The translations under genes and the position numbers were made by a program. From NCBI RefSeq assembly GCF_001975825.1, contig NZ_MTKN01000074.1:1-36882 (forward strand): a DNA stretch of 36,882 bases, read 5' to 3'. Below are positions 15,273 to 25,302 of the stretch, piece after piece; position 1 is the stretch's first letter; each line of letters starts with the position of its first letter. The notes beneath the pieces are model-generated. The model searched no databases. It was not told where the DNA came from and saw only the letters and a program-made list of their open reading frames with translations. This stretch comes from [Flexibacter] sp. ATCC 35208. GTDB lineage: Bacteria; Bacteroidota; Bacteroidia; Chitinophagales; Chitinophagaceae.

Positions 15273-17225
15273 TTAAAATATAAATTCTACAGGCAGCACA
15301 AGTGTGACCATTGTTCCTGTTGCTTTGCCTTCGTGGTCTGCAAGGTCTGTAACCCTTACAGTGGCTTCTTTGGTATTATTGATTTTACGGATCAGGTCTA
15401 TCCTGCCGGCTGTTACTTTCATTCCCATACTACGGTGTGTCTGTCCTTTCTTTTCCTTGATCTCCATTGCTTTTTTACGGCCTATCCCATTGTCGGTGAC
15501 CAGGCAGGTCAGGGTACGTTCATTTACGGATACAGCTATTTCAAGTAAGCCTTTCCCGGATTTATGCACCAATCCATGCCAGATCGCATTTTCGACATAA
15601 GGCTGAATGATCATAGGAGGAATCATTACCTCTTCTTCATTAATGTCGTCTGACACTGTGATTCTGTACTCAAAGATATTATTACAACGTAATTGTTCAA
15701 GGTCCAGGTATAACCGCAGTGACTCCAGTTCCTTGTTGAGTGAAATAAAGGTGTACTGCGTATTGTCAAGGATCATGCGCATCAACCTGGAGAACTTGGT
15801 CAGGTAGTCGGATGCCTCTTCCTGGTTATTGCTCCAGATGAAACGGTGAATGGAACTGAGGGAGTTAAAGATAAAGTGAGGGTTCATCTGGGCACGCAGG
15901 GAACGGAGTTCCAGTTGTAAGGTCTGTTTCTTTGTTTCCAGGTTGCGGTGCCGGATATAAAAGAATCCACCAATGGCCAGCATAATCAGGAAACCGCCTA
16001 TGGACAACATGTACACGACATTGCGACGGGTACGGAGTTCATTCAGTTGCTTATCATGTTCCAGCATTTTGATCTGGTTATCCTTGCGGTCTACTTCGTA
16101 GATAGCCTGCATCTGGGCAAGTTGCAGGGCTGCCTTTTCGTCCAGGATACTGTCTTTGTATACCAGTGATTTATCAGCGCATTCAAGAGAGCGACGAAAA
16201 TCGCCACTGGCTTTATAGTCTGCCGCCAGGGCTTTGTAAGCTTCCTGCAGCATGTAATTGAAGCGCCAGTGCTGGCTCAGGTCTATACATTCCTGGAAGT
16301 ATTTGCGGGCATCGTCATGTTTGCCCATGAGGCTAAAACACTTACCAATATGTAAGTAACTCTCAGCAATATGTATTTTATCGTCCACCCCCACTTCTAC
16401 TTCCAGGGCTTTGTTCAGGGCTTCGAGCGCCTGTGCGTATTCTTTCTTTTCCTTGTAGGCATCCCCCAGGGCATTGTAGCAAATGGCTTTGCCCATAGCA
16501 TTGTCCAGCTGCATGTTCACCGCGAGCGACTTTTTATAATAGTCGATGGCGAGGTCCAGTTTACCAAGGTATTGGTAAGCGTATCCCAGGTTGCCCAGGT
16601 TAATGGCGACCCCGAGGTCATTTTTGTTTTCCTTTTCCAGTACGAGGGCTTTATCAAAATGACTGATGGCATCTTCGTATTTGCCGGTGGAGAGGTTGAT
16701 ATTACCGATACTATTAATTGCAACACAAATGTTACGTACATCATTCACTTTTTCAGCCAGTTGGAGAGCCTTAAAGTGATATTCAAATGCTTTCAGGGGT
16801 TTTTCCATGCGCCGGTAATCCACGCCGGTATTGTTGCGGGCGATGGCGCGCAGATGATCATCTTTGGTATCATCTGCATATTTGATAGCCTTCTCGTGGT
16901 AATCCGCAGCCAGGATATATTCAGAGATATTCCTCTTTGCGGTACCAATTTCATTATAGACATTAAATAGTGCCCTTGCAAATTTCAGGTGTTGAGCAAG
17001 GGTAACAGCTTCCTGGAAAAAGGGGTTTTCGATTTTGCGTTTGTCAAAAAAACGACTGAAGGTTTTCCCTTTATCTAACAGCCAGTTGACCTTAGTGGTA
17101 TCTCCTCGGAGATTCCGGGCAGAATCAAGTGTTCTGTAAATGAGGGAAGAATCCTGTGCAAATGAAATGTCCACTTTAAACCCCAGGAACAAAAAGAGTA
17201 AAACGTAAGGTATTTGTTTCGCCAT
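15273..17225 (-). CDS. TPR-containing sensor histidine kinase (His_kinase/LytS type)
   Basis: A membrane sensor kinase of 650 residues when started at the ATG at 17225. That start yields a clean signal peptide, MAKQIPYVLLFLFLGFKVDI then SFAQ. An upstream ATG at 17312 would prepend 29 residues ahead of the signal peptide and is less likely. The periplasmic part has about seven tetratricopeptide repeats (for example AIARNNTGVDYRRMEKPLKA and NLGNLGYAYQYLGKLDLAID). A transmembrane helix follows near residue 420 (VVYMLSIGGFLIMLAIGGFF), then a short coiled linker. The His_kinase domain carries the phospho-acceptor in LRAQMNPHFIFNSL and the ATPase domain has VENAIWHGL and VTDNGIGR. Such kinases partner LytTR regulators; the partner is the next gene, 18 bp away. 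The ligand is unknown. Confidence 0.93.
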   Translation of the reverse strand: MAKQIPYVLLFLFLGFKVDISFAQDSSLIYRTLDSARNLRGDTTKVNWLLDKGKTFSRFFDKRKIENPFFQEAVTLAQHLKFARALFNVYNEIGTAKRNISEYILAADYHEKAIKYADDTKDDHLRAIARNNTGVDYRRMEKPLKAFEYHFKALQLAEKVNDVRNICVAINSIGNINLSTGKYEDAISHFDKALVLEKENKNDLGVAINLGNLGYAYQYLGKLDLAIDYYKKSLAVNMQLDNAMGKAICYNALGDAYKEKKEYAQALEALNKALEVEVGVDDKIHIAESYLHIGKCFSLMGKHDDARKYFQECIDLSQHWRFNYMLQEAYKALAADYKASGDFRRSLECADKSLVYKDSILDEKAALQLAQMQAIYEVDRKDNQIKMLEHDKQLNELRTRRNVVYMLSIGGFLIMLAIGGFFYIRHRNLETKKQTLQLELRSLRAQMNPHFIFNSLSSIHRFIWSNNQEEASDYLTKFSRLMRMILDNTQYTFISLNKELESLRLYLDLEQLRCNNIFEYRITVSDDINEEEVMIPPMIIQPYVENAIWHGLVHKSGKGLLEIAVSVNERTLTCLVTDNGIGRKKAMEIKEKKGQTHRSMGMKVTAGRIDLIRKINNTKEATVRVTDLADHEGKATGTMVTLVLPVEFIF

Positions 17226-17312
17226 GCGACAGCCAGGGTAATAGGCACAAGTTAAATACAAAAAGCGAAAGGGCGAAAGAATTCGCCCCTTCTTCCTATT
17301 AACCGAATACAC

Positions 17313-17814
17313 CTACTGAAAACATGGGACCTGACAGGCAATGCTGCCCGTCCCACATTAAGTTTTTAATAATACCGGTGCACCAAAAAAATGCCCGGGG
17401 GTATTAATATATATAGTATTGAGTGTTCTATACGGCTAATAGTAACAGGTCCCTGGATATAGTTATAGAAAGATCGTCCAAAAGATCTCTTATGACTTCT
17501 CTTGACCATGTATGGAAATATCGTTCGACGGCATATGTTTAAATAACCGGTTACAACATTATAACAACAATAAAATGCAGGAAATTCTAAAGGATGTGGA
17601 AAAACTATTGAAGGATTAACCGGAATTACTCACCGGAGTAGGACAAATTTAACAAAGGTTTTTCTAATATTAAAATAAATTCAGGAAGAATATTCTATTT
17701 GGCAGTGGGGCCTCTCTGGCAGCAGGTATCAGGATGATCACCTGCTGTCAGGACGCATGGTACTCATTATTTTTCGCTTAGAACGTTGCTGTTAAAGCAT
17801 TTGAGGCTTTTTGC
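17313..17814. other. Intergenic stretch of 0.5 kb with one strong hairpin
   Basis: No supported gene lies between the kinase and cmk. A 14-codon frame beginning ATG at 17575 (MQEILKDVEKLLKD) is noted but too short to call. A strong stem, GGCAGCAGGT (17718-17727) with ACCTGCTGTC (17740-17749, one G-T pair), lies about 65 bp downstream of the cmk stop on the minus strand. It has no T-run, and could be a 3' RNA structure of cmk. Confidence 0.5.
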
Positions 17815-18501
17815 TCAGGACTTCACCATCACGGCATCGTCTACCCATTGTAATACCAACTTCAGTTGCTCGTTTGGCGATAACTGACTGTTATCCAATA
17901 TAATAGCATCTTCTGCTTTACGGAGTGGGCTGATTTCGCGGTTGGTGTCGATGTAATCGCGCAGTTCCAGGTTCTCTTTTACTTCGTGGAGGGTGATGCC
18001 TTTGTTTTTAGCATAGAGTTCCTTAAAGCGGCGTTCTACCCGGATAGCCGCTTCAGCAGTCATAAAGATCTTGAGTTCTGCATGGGGAAATACGGTGGTA
18101 CCGATGTCGCGACCATCCATGACGATGCCTTTCTGCTTACCCATTTCCTGTTGCTGAGCAACGGCGAACTCCCTGACAGCACCTACGGCGGCGACTTCAC
18201 TTACTTTTTCAGCTACCAGCATTTCGCGGATCAGTTGTTCTACATTCTCACCGTTCAGGTTCATTTCAGAGAACCCGGTAAGTGGGTTGTAGACGAATTC
18301 CAGCTGGATGTTTTTCAATGCCTGGACTACCTCTTCAGGGTTGTTCCAGTCTATACGGTTCTGAATAAAATACAACGTGATAGCACGATACATGGCGCCG
18401 CTGTCGATGTATACATAATCCAGCTCCGCAGCTAACTGTTTGGCTAGCGTACTCTTCCCGCAGGAAGAATATCCATCTAAGGTGATGATAATCTTTTTCA
18501 A
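17815..18501 (-). CDS. cmk: Cytidylate kinase
   Basis: Cmk phosphorylates CMP and dCMP to the diphosphates, recycling pyrimidine nucleotides. The P-loop GYSSCGKST lies at residues 10-18, followed by the family segments DSGAMYRAIT, MDGRDIGTTVFP and RDYIDTNREISPLRKAEDA. The longest frame starts at an ATG at 18558, but that codon lies inside the terminator hairpin of the upstream gene and would add 19 unconserved residues. The TTG at 18501 gives 228 residues and the standard start (M)KKIIITLDGYSS, so it is preferred. A TACCTTTA element with an upstream TTTG lies between the terminator and this start and may be the promoter. Identity is certain; the TTG start is inferred. Confidence 0.93.
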   Translation of the reverse strand: MKKIIITLDGYSSCGKSTLAKQLAAELDYVYIDSGAMYRAITLYFIQNRIDWNNPEEVVQALKNIQLEFVYNPLTGFSEMNLNGENVEQLIREMLVAEKVSEVAAVGAVREFAVAQQQEMGKQKGIVMDGRDIGTTVFPHAELKIFMTAEAAIRVERRFKELYAKNKGITLHEVKENLELRDYIDTNREISPLRKAEDAIILDNSQLSPNEQLKLVLQWVDDAVMVKS

Positions 18502-18546
18502 AACTGTATGAATTAAACGGTGTAAAGGTAAGTTTGAATTCAGTGC

Positions 18547-18580
18547 AAAAAAAAACATTTCCTTTTGGGGAAATGTTTTT
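18547..18580 (-). terminator. Intrinsic terminator of the adhesin-like gene cluster
   Basis: AAAAACATTTCC (18551-18562) pairs perfectly with GGAAATGTTTTT (18569-18580) around a 6-nt loop. On the minus strand it continues into a run of nine T residues. It lies about 25 bp after the stop codon at 18604 and ends transcription of the surface-protein cluster before cmk. Confidence 0.93.
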
Positions 18581-18603
18581 ACGATCTGATGAATTATATA
18601 TTG

Positions 18604-21213
18604 TTACAACCCTCCTATTATGTACCAGTTCGATCCGTCTGACTGGAAGGTATAAGCCATCTTTGCAGTAGTAGGTATTGTTACAGTAGTAGCTCCATCT
18701 ATCTGGTAACTTCCGGTCGTTTTCACTGTAAAAGTACCTGTGGTGGTAGCTCTTTTTAATACATATATTCTGCCCTCACAGGTGGTTGGATCAGGTAAAG
18801 TAACAGTATATGCACCGGTTCCTGATTTAATATAAGTATAGTCATCCGCAGTCATCGTGTAAGTCTGCGTACCTGTTAAAGAATTATTAGTGATAGGCAA
18901 TGCCATACTACCATTTACTTCCAGTCTTGATGCAGGAGTACTTGTATTAATCCCTACATTACCACCTTTCATCAAAAAGAGCCTGTAATCTGCCACACCG
19001 GATTCTACGAAGTTCAGACCTGTTCCTAACATATTCCAGTGCCAGGTAATTACACCGGTAGAATCTTCAAATGCCAATACATCCGCACCGTTAGCTTTGA
19101 TTACCAACGGGTGCGCATTGTAGGCGGTTGCTCCATTGAACAGGGATACTACTTTGCTTGCGTAGGTACCTGTACCCTTTGTACCACGGAACAACTCTTT
19201 GCTGTTATATTTTAACACCATCGGCTGATCAGCTGTGGTACCCAGAAAACTGTTGGCATCCGTATTACTGTTACCTGTAAATAACCAGTTGGATGCAGCC
19301 GTTTCTGCTTCAGGTCCCCAGCTGGTAGTGGCAGCATCATATTTCAAAATATAATTGTCAGTAGGCGCTGTTGCAGCCACTCTTACACCTTGTAGTTTGC
19401 TGGCATTCCATACTGCCAGCGAACTATCAGCATACAATGTACCGGCAGTCGTCAGCTTGATGGTATTATCCAAAGTTACTTCCTGTGCTGCACCTGTACC
19501 GGTTGAATAACGGCCTAACAATTTTTGTGTTGTTACAGTCTGAATATCTGCTGGTATCAGTGTACGGAAAGAAGGCGTTCCATTAGCTGTGGTTGGCGCA
19601 GCCAAAACAGTGTACTGAGTTTGAGACGCCAGTGTAGCAGTAATGGTTCCATTTGCAGTAAGCGGAGAATTCGTCACTGTAAAAATGGAAGGTAATGAAA
19701 GGCCTACAGATGTTAAACCTGTAGATGTGGGTGTAGCCCATGACAACGTCGTACCATTAGATGTCAATACCTGTCCGGATGTACCTACCGTTGTCAATCC
19801 TGTACCACCCTGAGATACAGGCACTGTACCTGTAATCTGGGAGAATGGTAAAGAAGGAATATCTGCTGCTACCAGTGTACGGAACGAGGGCGTACCTGCA
19901 GCTCCGTTGGGTGCGCCTAAAAATGTATTTGCTGTCTGTGAGCTCAGTGAACCTGTCAATGTACCATTCGCTGTCAGCGGGGAATTCGAAAATGTATACA
20001 GTGGTAATGTTATTCCGACTGAAGTCAGACCCGCATTATCATCAGCAGCCGGTGTCCAGCTTGTACCATTATATTTTAATACCTGTCCGGTAGTGGGTGC
20101 TGTAAGTGATACTGCTATACTCTGGATTTTGCTCGCATTGTAAACCGCCAGCGTAGTATCTACGTATATATAACCACCGGTAGTCATTTTCAATGTTCTG
20201 TCCATTGACACAGACTGCCCAGTACCTGTACCATTGGAATAACGGCCTACAAGGCGCTGTGTACCCAATGTCATATCAGTAGGAACCAGTGAGCGGAATG
20301 TAGGTGTACCTGCACTTGCATCAGGCGCAGCAAACACCGTATTCGCAGTCTGACTGCTTGTACCGATTGTAAATGTTCCATTAGCAGTTAAAGTGGCCGG
20401 AGATACTGTCAGGAAAGAAGGCACTACTAAACCAATAGAGGAAATAGAACCACTGTTATCATCAGCAGCCGGTGCCCAGGTGGTACCATTCCATTTCAGT
20501 ACCTGGCCGGAAGTCGCCCCTGCCTGTGCAATCTTGGTACCTGTTACAGCGCCGGCAGCAATAGTAGGATTAGGATATGTACCTGTGAGGTCACCACCCG
20601 CTGTACCTACCGGAGGTAATCCGGTCAGTTGTTTCTTCAGCAGTTTGCCTCCATCGATCAGGAGCACACTATCCTTGGTATTATCTATACTGATACCCGT
20701 CAGGAACACATCCTGATTAGCAGTCAATGTATTTGTAAATGTCTTGGCGCCTGCCAGTGTTTGTGCATTGGTATTCAAAAAACCACTATTGGTAGCTGTC
20801 GCATCCGGTATATTTAAAGTATGCGCTCCTGCCACTGACGTAAAGCCAAATGTACCGGCTGTATTTGTAGTAGCCAGTGACTGCACGGCAATTGTCTGTC
20901 CATTCAGGCTGGTAATCGCATACCCTTCAGGCAGCAATGGATGCCAATGCCCATTACTGCGAATACACAGACTATTGTTGAGCGTGAGGTAAATGATCAT
21001 ACCATCAGGAGCAGTAGCGATAGCACCAGATGTAGTATCAGCAATCCGGGGCAGTAGTAGCCCCTGAGATTTACTTTCAAGTTCCAGTAACGCTGACTTT
21101 TGCAGGGAACTGGGATTATCACCCAGTTTTAACTGTTGAGCAAATGTCAATGTGGACCAAAACAGGAACACTGGAAATAGTTGAATGGCTCGGACAAGGA
21201 ATTTAGTCTTCAT
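18604..21213 (-). CDS. Exported beta-strand-repeat, tail-fibre-like protein (paralogue 1)
   Basis: An 869-residue exported protein of unknown function. A signal peptide (MKTKFLVRAIQLFPVFLFWS through TFAQ) is followed by the module QLKLGDNPSSLQKSALLELE then QGLLLPRIADTT, shared with two neighbouring genes. The centre carries three or more degenerate units of about 125 residues, containing SPLTANGT, SSQTANT, GTPSFRTLVAADI and GQVLKYNGTSWTPAADD. Phage-tail-fibre-like strings are also present (GGDLTGTYPNPTI, ITGTVPVSQGGTGLTTVGTS). Near the C-terminus comes GNVGINTSTPASRLEVNGS, then a domain with YTVTLPDPTTCEGRIYVLKR ending SNWYIIGGL. No type IX sorting domain is seen. It is the last gene of the four-gene cluster and ends at a strong terminator. 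A fibrous surface or matrix role is inferred only from repeats and export. Confidence 0.8.
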   Translation of the reverse strand: MKTKFLVRAIQLFPVFLFWSTLTFAQQLKLGDNPSSLQKSALLELESKSQGLLLPRIADTTSGAIATAPDGMIIYLTLNNSLCIRSNGHWHPLLPEGYAITSLNGQTIAVQSLATTNTAGTFGFTSVAGAHTLNIPDATATNSGFLNTNAQTLAGAKTFTNTLTANQDVFLTGISIDNTKDSVLLIDGGKLLKKQLTGLPPVGTAGGDLTGTYPNPTIAAGAVTGTKIAQAGATSGQVLKWNGTTWAPAADDNSGSISSIGLVVPSFLTVSPATLTANGTFTIGTSSQTANTVFAAPDASAGTPTFRSLVPTDMTLGTQRLVGRYSNGTGTGQSVSMDRTLKMTTGGYIYVDTTLAVYNASKIQSIAVSLTAPTTGQVLKYNGTSWTPAADDNAGLTSVGITLPLYTFSNSPLTANGTLTGSLSSQTANTFLGAPNGAAGTPSFRTLVAADIPSLPFSQITGTVPVSQGGTGLTTVGTSGQVLTSNGTTLSWATPTSTGLTSVGLSLPSIFTVTNSPLTANGTITATLASQTQYTVLAAPTTANGTPSFRTLIPADIQTVTTQKLLGRYSTGTGAAQEVTLDNTIKLTTAGTLYADSSLAVWNASKLQGVRVAATAPTDNYILKYDAATTSWGPEAETAASNWLFTGNSNTDANSFLGTTADQPMVLKYNSKELFRGTKGTGTYASKVVSLFNGATAYNAHPLVIKANGADVLAFEDSTGVITWHWNMLGTGLNFVESGVADYRLFLMKGGNVGINTSTPASRLEVNGSMALPITNNSLTGTQTYTMTADDYTYIKSGTGAYTVTLPDPTTCEGRIYVLKRATTTGTFTVKTTGSYQIDGATTVTIPTTAKMAYTFQSDGSNWYIIGGL

Positions 21214-21254
21214 AAAAATTACCCGGATTTAAACAAAAACTTATAAATATGACT

Positions 21255-21294
21255 AAGAAAGCAGGCAGGGTCTTATTCGCCCACTTGCTTTCTT
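21255..21294 (-). other. Hairpin between cluster genes
   Basis: AAGAAAGC (21255-21262) pairs with GCTTTCTT (21287-21294), with inner GGG/CCC pairing possible. It lies in the 134-bp gap upstream of paralogue 1. There is no convincing T-run on the minus strand, so a role in attenuation or mRNA processing is only a possibility. Confidence 0.35.
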
Positions 21295-21347
21295 CGCCAT
21301 TCAATTATGTGTCCTTGTTTAGTTTCAATTCATTTTCGGTTATCTTA

Positions 21348-22913
21348 TCAATGATCTATCACTATTACTTTGCAGGTATACACTTCTTTCATTGTGTCTT
21401 TTTGTTTCAGCACGAGGAAGTAAGTACCAGCTGGCAAGTTGTGTACTTCCACATCTCCGGTTCCTGTAATCTCCTGCCTACGCATCACCTGACCCCATAC
21501 ATCGTACAATTGCATTATCAACGTAGTCTTGATACCTCTTACTTTGATCTTGAAATCGCCCCAGTTCGGGTTCGGGTAAACGGTTACATCCACCAGCGGT
21601 CCGACTTCTCTTACATCAGAGTAGACGTACTTGCCGGTTTTTGATACTGCCTTAATGCGATAATAGCTCCATCCATCATAGTCATTTGTATCCTGGTAAT
21701 AGTAACTCAATTTAGTTGTGCTGTTTCCATTAGGCGCTTTCGTGGCGACGGTGCCTACCTTAGTAAAGGTTTCTTCGTTATCCAGTCTGCGCTCTACTTC
21801 AAACACATTCATGTTAGTCTCTCTGCTGGTGATCCAAACCAGATCTACCAATGAGATACTTACACGGTAAGCGTTGAAGTCAATAATTGTAGCTGGTGAA
21901 TAGCTATTGGAAAAGTTGGTCTTTTTAGCAAAATAAGCATTCAGGCCAATGCCCCCGAAACCGCGGGAATGCATGGTAGCTGATGATACCATGGCCTGAG
22001 AAGTCAACGTACCAGTGCTCATGTTGTCATTCACACTGTAACGATGTTCCCACTCACTGTCCTTGAATAAAGAGATATAACTCTCAGCCCTGTTTAAATT
22101 ATATTCATCGCCCTCATTACTATCCATATGCTGCAGGGTTACAGCTGTTTTGCCGGTACCTCCCAACTCCTCTCCTATGTTCCATGTTTTGTACACAACA
22201 GTGTCATAGATAGAAGTTCCGGAACTGGCATATTGATATACACTGTCAAATACACGTGCATGAAAATCTTCTGCATCTCCTTCATACTGCACAGCAGCTG
22301 GTGCATAATTGCTGGCAGAGCTACCTATCGGGAATACCACCTGTCCGGCACTGCTGGCTAGTTTGGAACGATACAGGAATCCACCGCTGGAGGAAGTACC
22401 TGTTACCACAAAACGCCGGTCTGAATAACCAGTGATAGATCCCGCAGAGGTATCGCCGACCATGAGGTTCTGTCCGTTCAGGAATACGAGCCCGTTAGAT
22501 AAGCTAAGGGTATTTCTGATCTTCAGGTCATTGAGGGTATAAAAGATAACACCATCCGGGTTATTGATATCTACGTTGGGAAAACTCGCACCAATCTTTG
22601 CAGCCACATTGAATCCGCCGGAAATAGTCTGCTGTCCGCTACTACCTGCAAAACTAAAAATGCCCCCGGTGCCTTTGAGGCCGGAGGTACTTTCGTCTTT
22701 GAGAGAAGCGTTAAAGCCATTCGTCCATACTTTACCATAAAAATAAAGGTTAGCATTGGGGCTCGATCCTAATGACCCCTCATTCGTTATGTTACCAAAT
22801 ACCCCGACGTTACCAAAATTCCATACCTGCGCACCGGTAGAGATGTAAGTCTCCTGCCCATAGCTGAGATGGAACGTAACGCAAAAAAGTATTATGGAGA
22901 ATAAGAACTTCAT
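21348..22913 (-). CDS. Exported protein with type IX secretion C-terminal sorting domain
   Basis: A 521-residue surface or secreted protein. Residues 1-19 form a signal peptide (MKFLFSIILFCVTFHLSYG then Q). A beta-rich region with many G, S, N and T residues follows (to about residue 330) with no named domain. Residues 350-435 resemble a fibronectin-III-like module (VDLVWITSRETNMNVFEVER, YYRIKAVSKTGKYVYSDVRE). The last 75 residues are a type A T9SS sorting domain (VTVYPNPNWGDFKIKV, AGTYFLVLKQ, CKVIVIDH). It begins 16 bp after the stop of the upstream paralogue gene, so the two are co-transcribed. The T9SS machinery is not in the window. It may display or anchor the neighbouring fibre-like proteins; that is inference. 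Confidence 0.87.
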   Translation of the reverse strand: MKFLFSIILFCVTFHLSYGQETYISTGAQVWNFGNVGVFGNITNEGSLGSSPNANLYFYGKVWTNGFNASLKDESTSGLKGTGGIFSFAGSSGQQTISGGFNVAAKIGASFPNVDINNPDGVIFYTLNDLKIRNTLSLSNGLVFLNGQNLMVGDTSAGSITGYSDRRFVVTGTSSSGGFLYRSKLASSAGQVVFPIGSSASNYAPAAVQYEGDAEDFHARVFDSVYQYASSGTSIYDTVVYKTWNIGEELGGTGKTAVTLQHMDSNEGDEYNLNRAESYISLFKDSEWEHRYSVNDNMSTGTLTSQAMVSSATMHSRGFGGIGLNAYFAKKTNFSNSYSPATIIDFNAYRVSISLVDLVWITSRETNMNVFEVERRLDNEETFTKVGTVATKAPNGNSTTKLSYYYQDTNDYDGWSYYRIKAVSKTGKYVYSDVREVGPLVDVTVYPNPNWGDFKIKVRGIKTTLIMQLYDVWGQVMRRQEITGTGDVEVHNLPAGTYFLVLKQKDTMKEVYTCKVIVIDH

Positions 22914-22929
22914 TATTAACTTTTGTTTG

Positions 22930-25260
22930 TTAGTAGCCTTGGTTTGAACCTTTATACAACACTACCCAATAAGAACCTGTACTTTGTATCGCGGCTGAAA
23001 TACGTTCGTCCAGTGTCATCGTTGTATTATTGCCCAAACTGCCAATAAATTCACTGCTGCTTGGTTTTACATATAACTTACCGGAACCGGAACTGGTGAC
23101 AGTATTGGAAAATACATATATTCTGCCCGGGCAGGTAGCTGCTGATGGCAGGTTGGCTGTTACCGAAGCTATATTCCCATAATTGGAGCTTAACCTTGCT
23201 ACCATATAATAAGTCTCATCCAGGTTCACCGTAACTGCTGTAGAAGGGTTATCATAACTGGCAACGGCTGTAGCAAAAGAACCATTCACGTGCAGTGTAC
23301 TGGTAGGTGTAGTTGTTTTGATCCCCACATGGCTACTGGCATCCACACGCATTACTTCGGTACTATTCGTCTTTACCACCAGTGCTTTACTATCAGTAGT
23401 ACCAATGAAGTTAGTCCCTGCTGTAGTACCGCTGTTACCAGTCGTAGACCAGGTACCGCTACCACCTGGACTTCCGGAAACTGTCGTAGGCGTCCAACTG
23501 GTACCATCATATACAAGGTACTGTCCGGAAGTAGGTGCAGTAGCTGCTACTGCTGTACTTTGCAATTGGTTTGCATTCCAGATAGAAGAAGTATTATTTG
23601 CTTTGATAGCTCCGCTGGTGAGACTGAGTGTAGTTGCGTCATAACCCAGGGTAGCAATGTCACCGCTGGTGCTGTTACGCCCTAATATATTATCAGGAGT
23701 ACCGGTGCTACCAGTCAGGCGCATCGTTCCTCTTACATCCAAAGTTTGTGCAGGAGTTACACCAGCCATGTTGATACCTACTTTCTTTGACTGCATGCGC
23801 ATCATCTCAGTATAAGATGAATCTGCATAGTAGTAACTTCTGAACAGAATAGGCTCATCCCCATCATCACCGATGATGAATTCAAAACCCCCACCATTGT
23901 TACTGCCGGTAGAACCCAATTCAAAGAAATCAGTACCGGCAGCAGATCCTTTAAGGCGGAAGTTGCCGTCAGTGGTAGTATAGAATTTAGGTTTATAAAA
24001 CTGAACAGAGGAAGGTACATCGAACTGCAGGGCAGATTTCATCAAGGTGACACTTTCATCACTATCTGTATAGCTAGGGTAATTCTGTACCAGTCCTAAA
24101 GTAGCACGGCGGCCAAACTCAAGGAAAGAGGTGTTGTTAGATTTGATCACCATCTTCACATCATTGGTTGTACCAAGGAAATGAGTACTGGAACTTACAT
24201 TGGAGTTACCGGTAATTAACCAGTTATTGGCAGCTGCATTTTGAGTGACTACCACATCACCGTTGGCATTCACCGCAAGGGTATTGGCCATTGAACTTTG
24301 TAAAGTGGCAGCTCCCAGACCAGTCAGTCTTAATCCTGACAAACCAGAAGCAGCGGTCGTACCACCTACTTCCAAAGTATTGGCAGGCGTTGTGCTGATG
24401 CCTACTCCCAGGTTAGTACCAATCAAACCATTGCCACTGATAGAGAAACTGGCAGTCTGTGTGCCGGTAGATATATTTTGAATATAGTTACCAGATCCTG
24501 AAGGAATATCTGCAGCTACCAGTGCACGGAAAGAAGGTGTACCTGCCGTGCCGTTTGGAGCAGCAAATACAGTGTTAGCTGCCTGTGAATTAAATGTGCC
24601 AGACAATGTACCGGTAGATGTAACAGGGCTACCACTAACTGTAAATATTGAAGAAGGTAATGACAAGGCAACAGAAGTAACAGAGCCAACTGCTTTAGGT
24701 AGCCATGTGCTGGTAGCAGCACTCCATGTCAGCACATCCTGATCGGCTGGTGCAGTAGTGGCAATGTTGCGGCCCTGTAACTGGGACGCATTCCATAAAT
24801 TAGAAGTATTCAAAGCTGAGATAACTCCTGCACCAGATAAACTGATACCCGTGCCAGCACTGAACGCCGCTCTTGCTCTCGCGTCAGTATAATAAAGATT
24901 GACAGATTCTGAAATATTGGCGGTGGTTAAGCTAACAACTGGACCAGTTTGTCCATTTACAGATGAAATTGCAGATGTTTCGTCTATGAGTTTATTCCAT
25001 ACTCCGTTTTTACGGATGTATAATAATTTATCAGGAACATAGTATATAATCATACCATCAGGAGCAGTATTCAGCGGAGCGATGGTATAGTCGGAAATTC
25101 TTGGGAGTAATAAGCCTTGTTTGTCACTATTCAGATCCAGCAGCGCAGACTTCTCAATTGAAGTGGGATTTTTCCCCAACTTCAATTGCTGGGCACCTAC
25201 ATATGCTGATGGTAGAATAAGCAGGCACAAAAGCACAAGCCGGTTTGGGAAAGTTATCAT
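22930..25260 (-). CDS. Exported beta-strand-repeat, tail-fibre-like protein (paralogue 2)
   Basis: A 776-residue exported protein of unknown function, paralogous to the genes at 18604 and 25347. After a signal peptide (ending SAYVGAQ) comes QLKLGKNPTSIEKSALLDLN then QGLLLPRISDYT, the shared N-terminal module. The body has NLWNASQLQG, SSIFTVSGSPVTSTGTLSG, NTVFAAPNGTAGTPSFRALV and NTLEVGG segments like those in paralogue 1. A shorter middle region (FLEFGRRATLGLVQNYPS through GDDGDEPILFRSYYYADSS) looks like a distinct insert. The C-terminus again has a module with CPGRIYVFSN and ends SYWVVLYKGSNQGY. No sorting domain is visible. It is tightly coupled (16 bp) to the downstream T9SS-protein gene. 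The upstream gene ends 86 bp away with a hairpin between. Confidence 0.8.
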   Translation of the reverse strand: MITFPNRLVLLCLLILPSAYVGAQQLKLGKNPTSIEKSALLDLNSDKQGLLLPRISDYTIAPLNTAPDGMIIYYVPDKLLYIRKNGVWNKLIDETSAISSVNGQTGPVVSLTTANISESVNLYYTDARARAAFSAGTGISLSGAGVISALNTSNLWNASQLQGRNIATTAPADQDVLTWSAATSTWLPKAVGSVTSVALSLPSSIFTVSGSPVTSTGTLSGTFNSQAANTVFAAPNGTAGTPSFRALVAADIPSGSGNYIQNISTGTQTASFSISGNGLIGTNLGVGISTTPANTLEVGGTTAASGLSGLRLTGLGAATLQSSMANTLAVNANGDVVVTQNAAANNWLITGNSNVSSSTHFLGTTNDVKMVIKSNNTSFLEFGRRATLGLVQNYPSYTDSDESVTLMKSALQFDVPSSVQFYKPKFYTTTDGNFRLKGSAAGTDFFELGSTGSNNGGGFEFIIGDDGDEPILFRSYYYADSSYTEMMRMQSKKVGINMAGVTPAQTLDVRGTMRLTGSTGTPDNILGRNSTSGDIATLGYDATTLSLTSGAIKANNTSSIWNANQLQSTAVAATAPTSGQYLVYDGTSWTPTTVSGSPGGSGTWSTTGNSGTTAGTNFIGTTDSKALVVKTNSTEVMRVDASSHVGIKTTTPTSTLHVNGSFATAVASYDNPSTAVTVNLDETYYMVARLSSNYGNIASVTANLPSAATCPGRIYVFSNTVTSSGSGKLYVKPSSSEFIGSLGNNTTMTLDERISAAIQSTGSYWVVLYKGSNQGY

Positions 25261-25302
25261 AGGTATTAATTGGTTTCACGAATACAGGCACACAAAAGGA
25301 AT

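Noticed and set aside
17575..17619. 14-codon plus-strand frame MQEILKDVEKLLKD
   Set aside because: Too short and without downstream gene on the same strand, so a leader-peptide role is unlikely.
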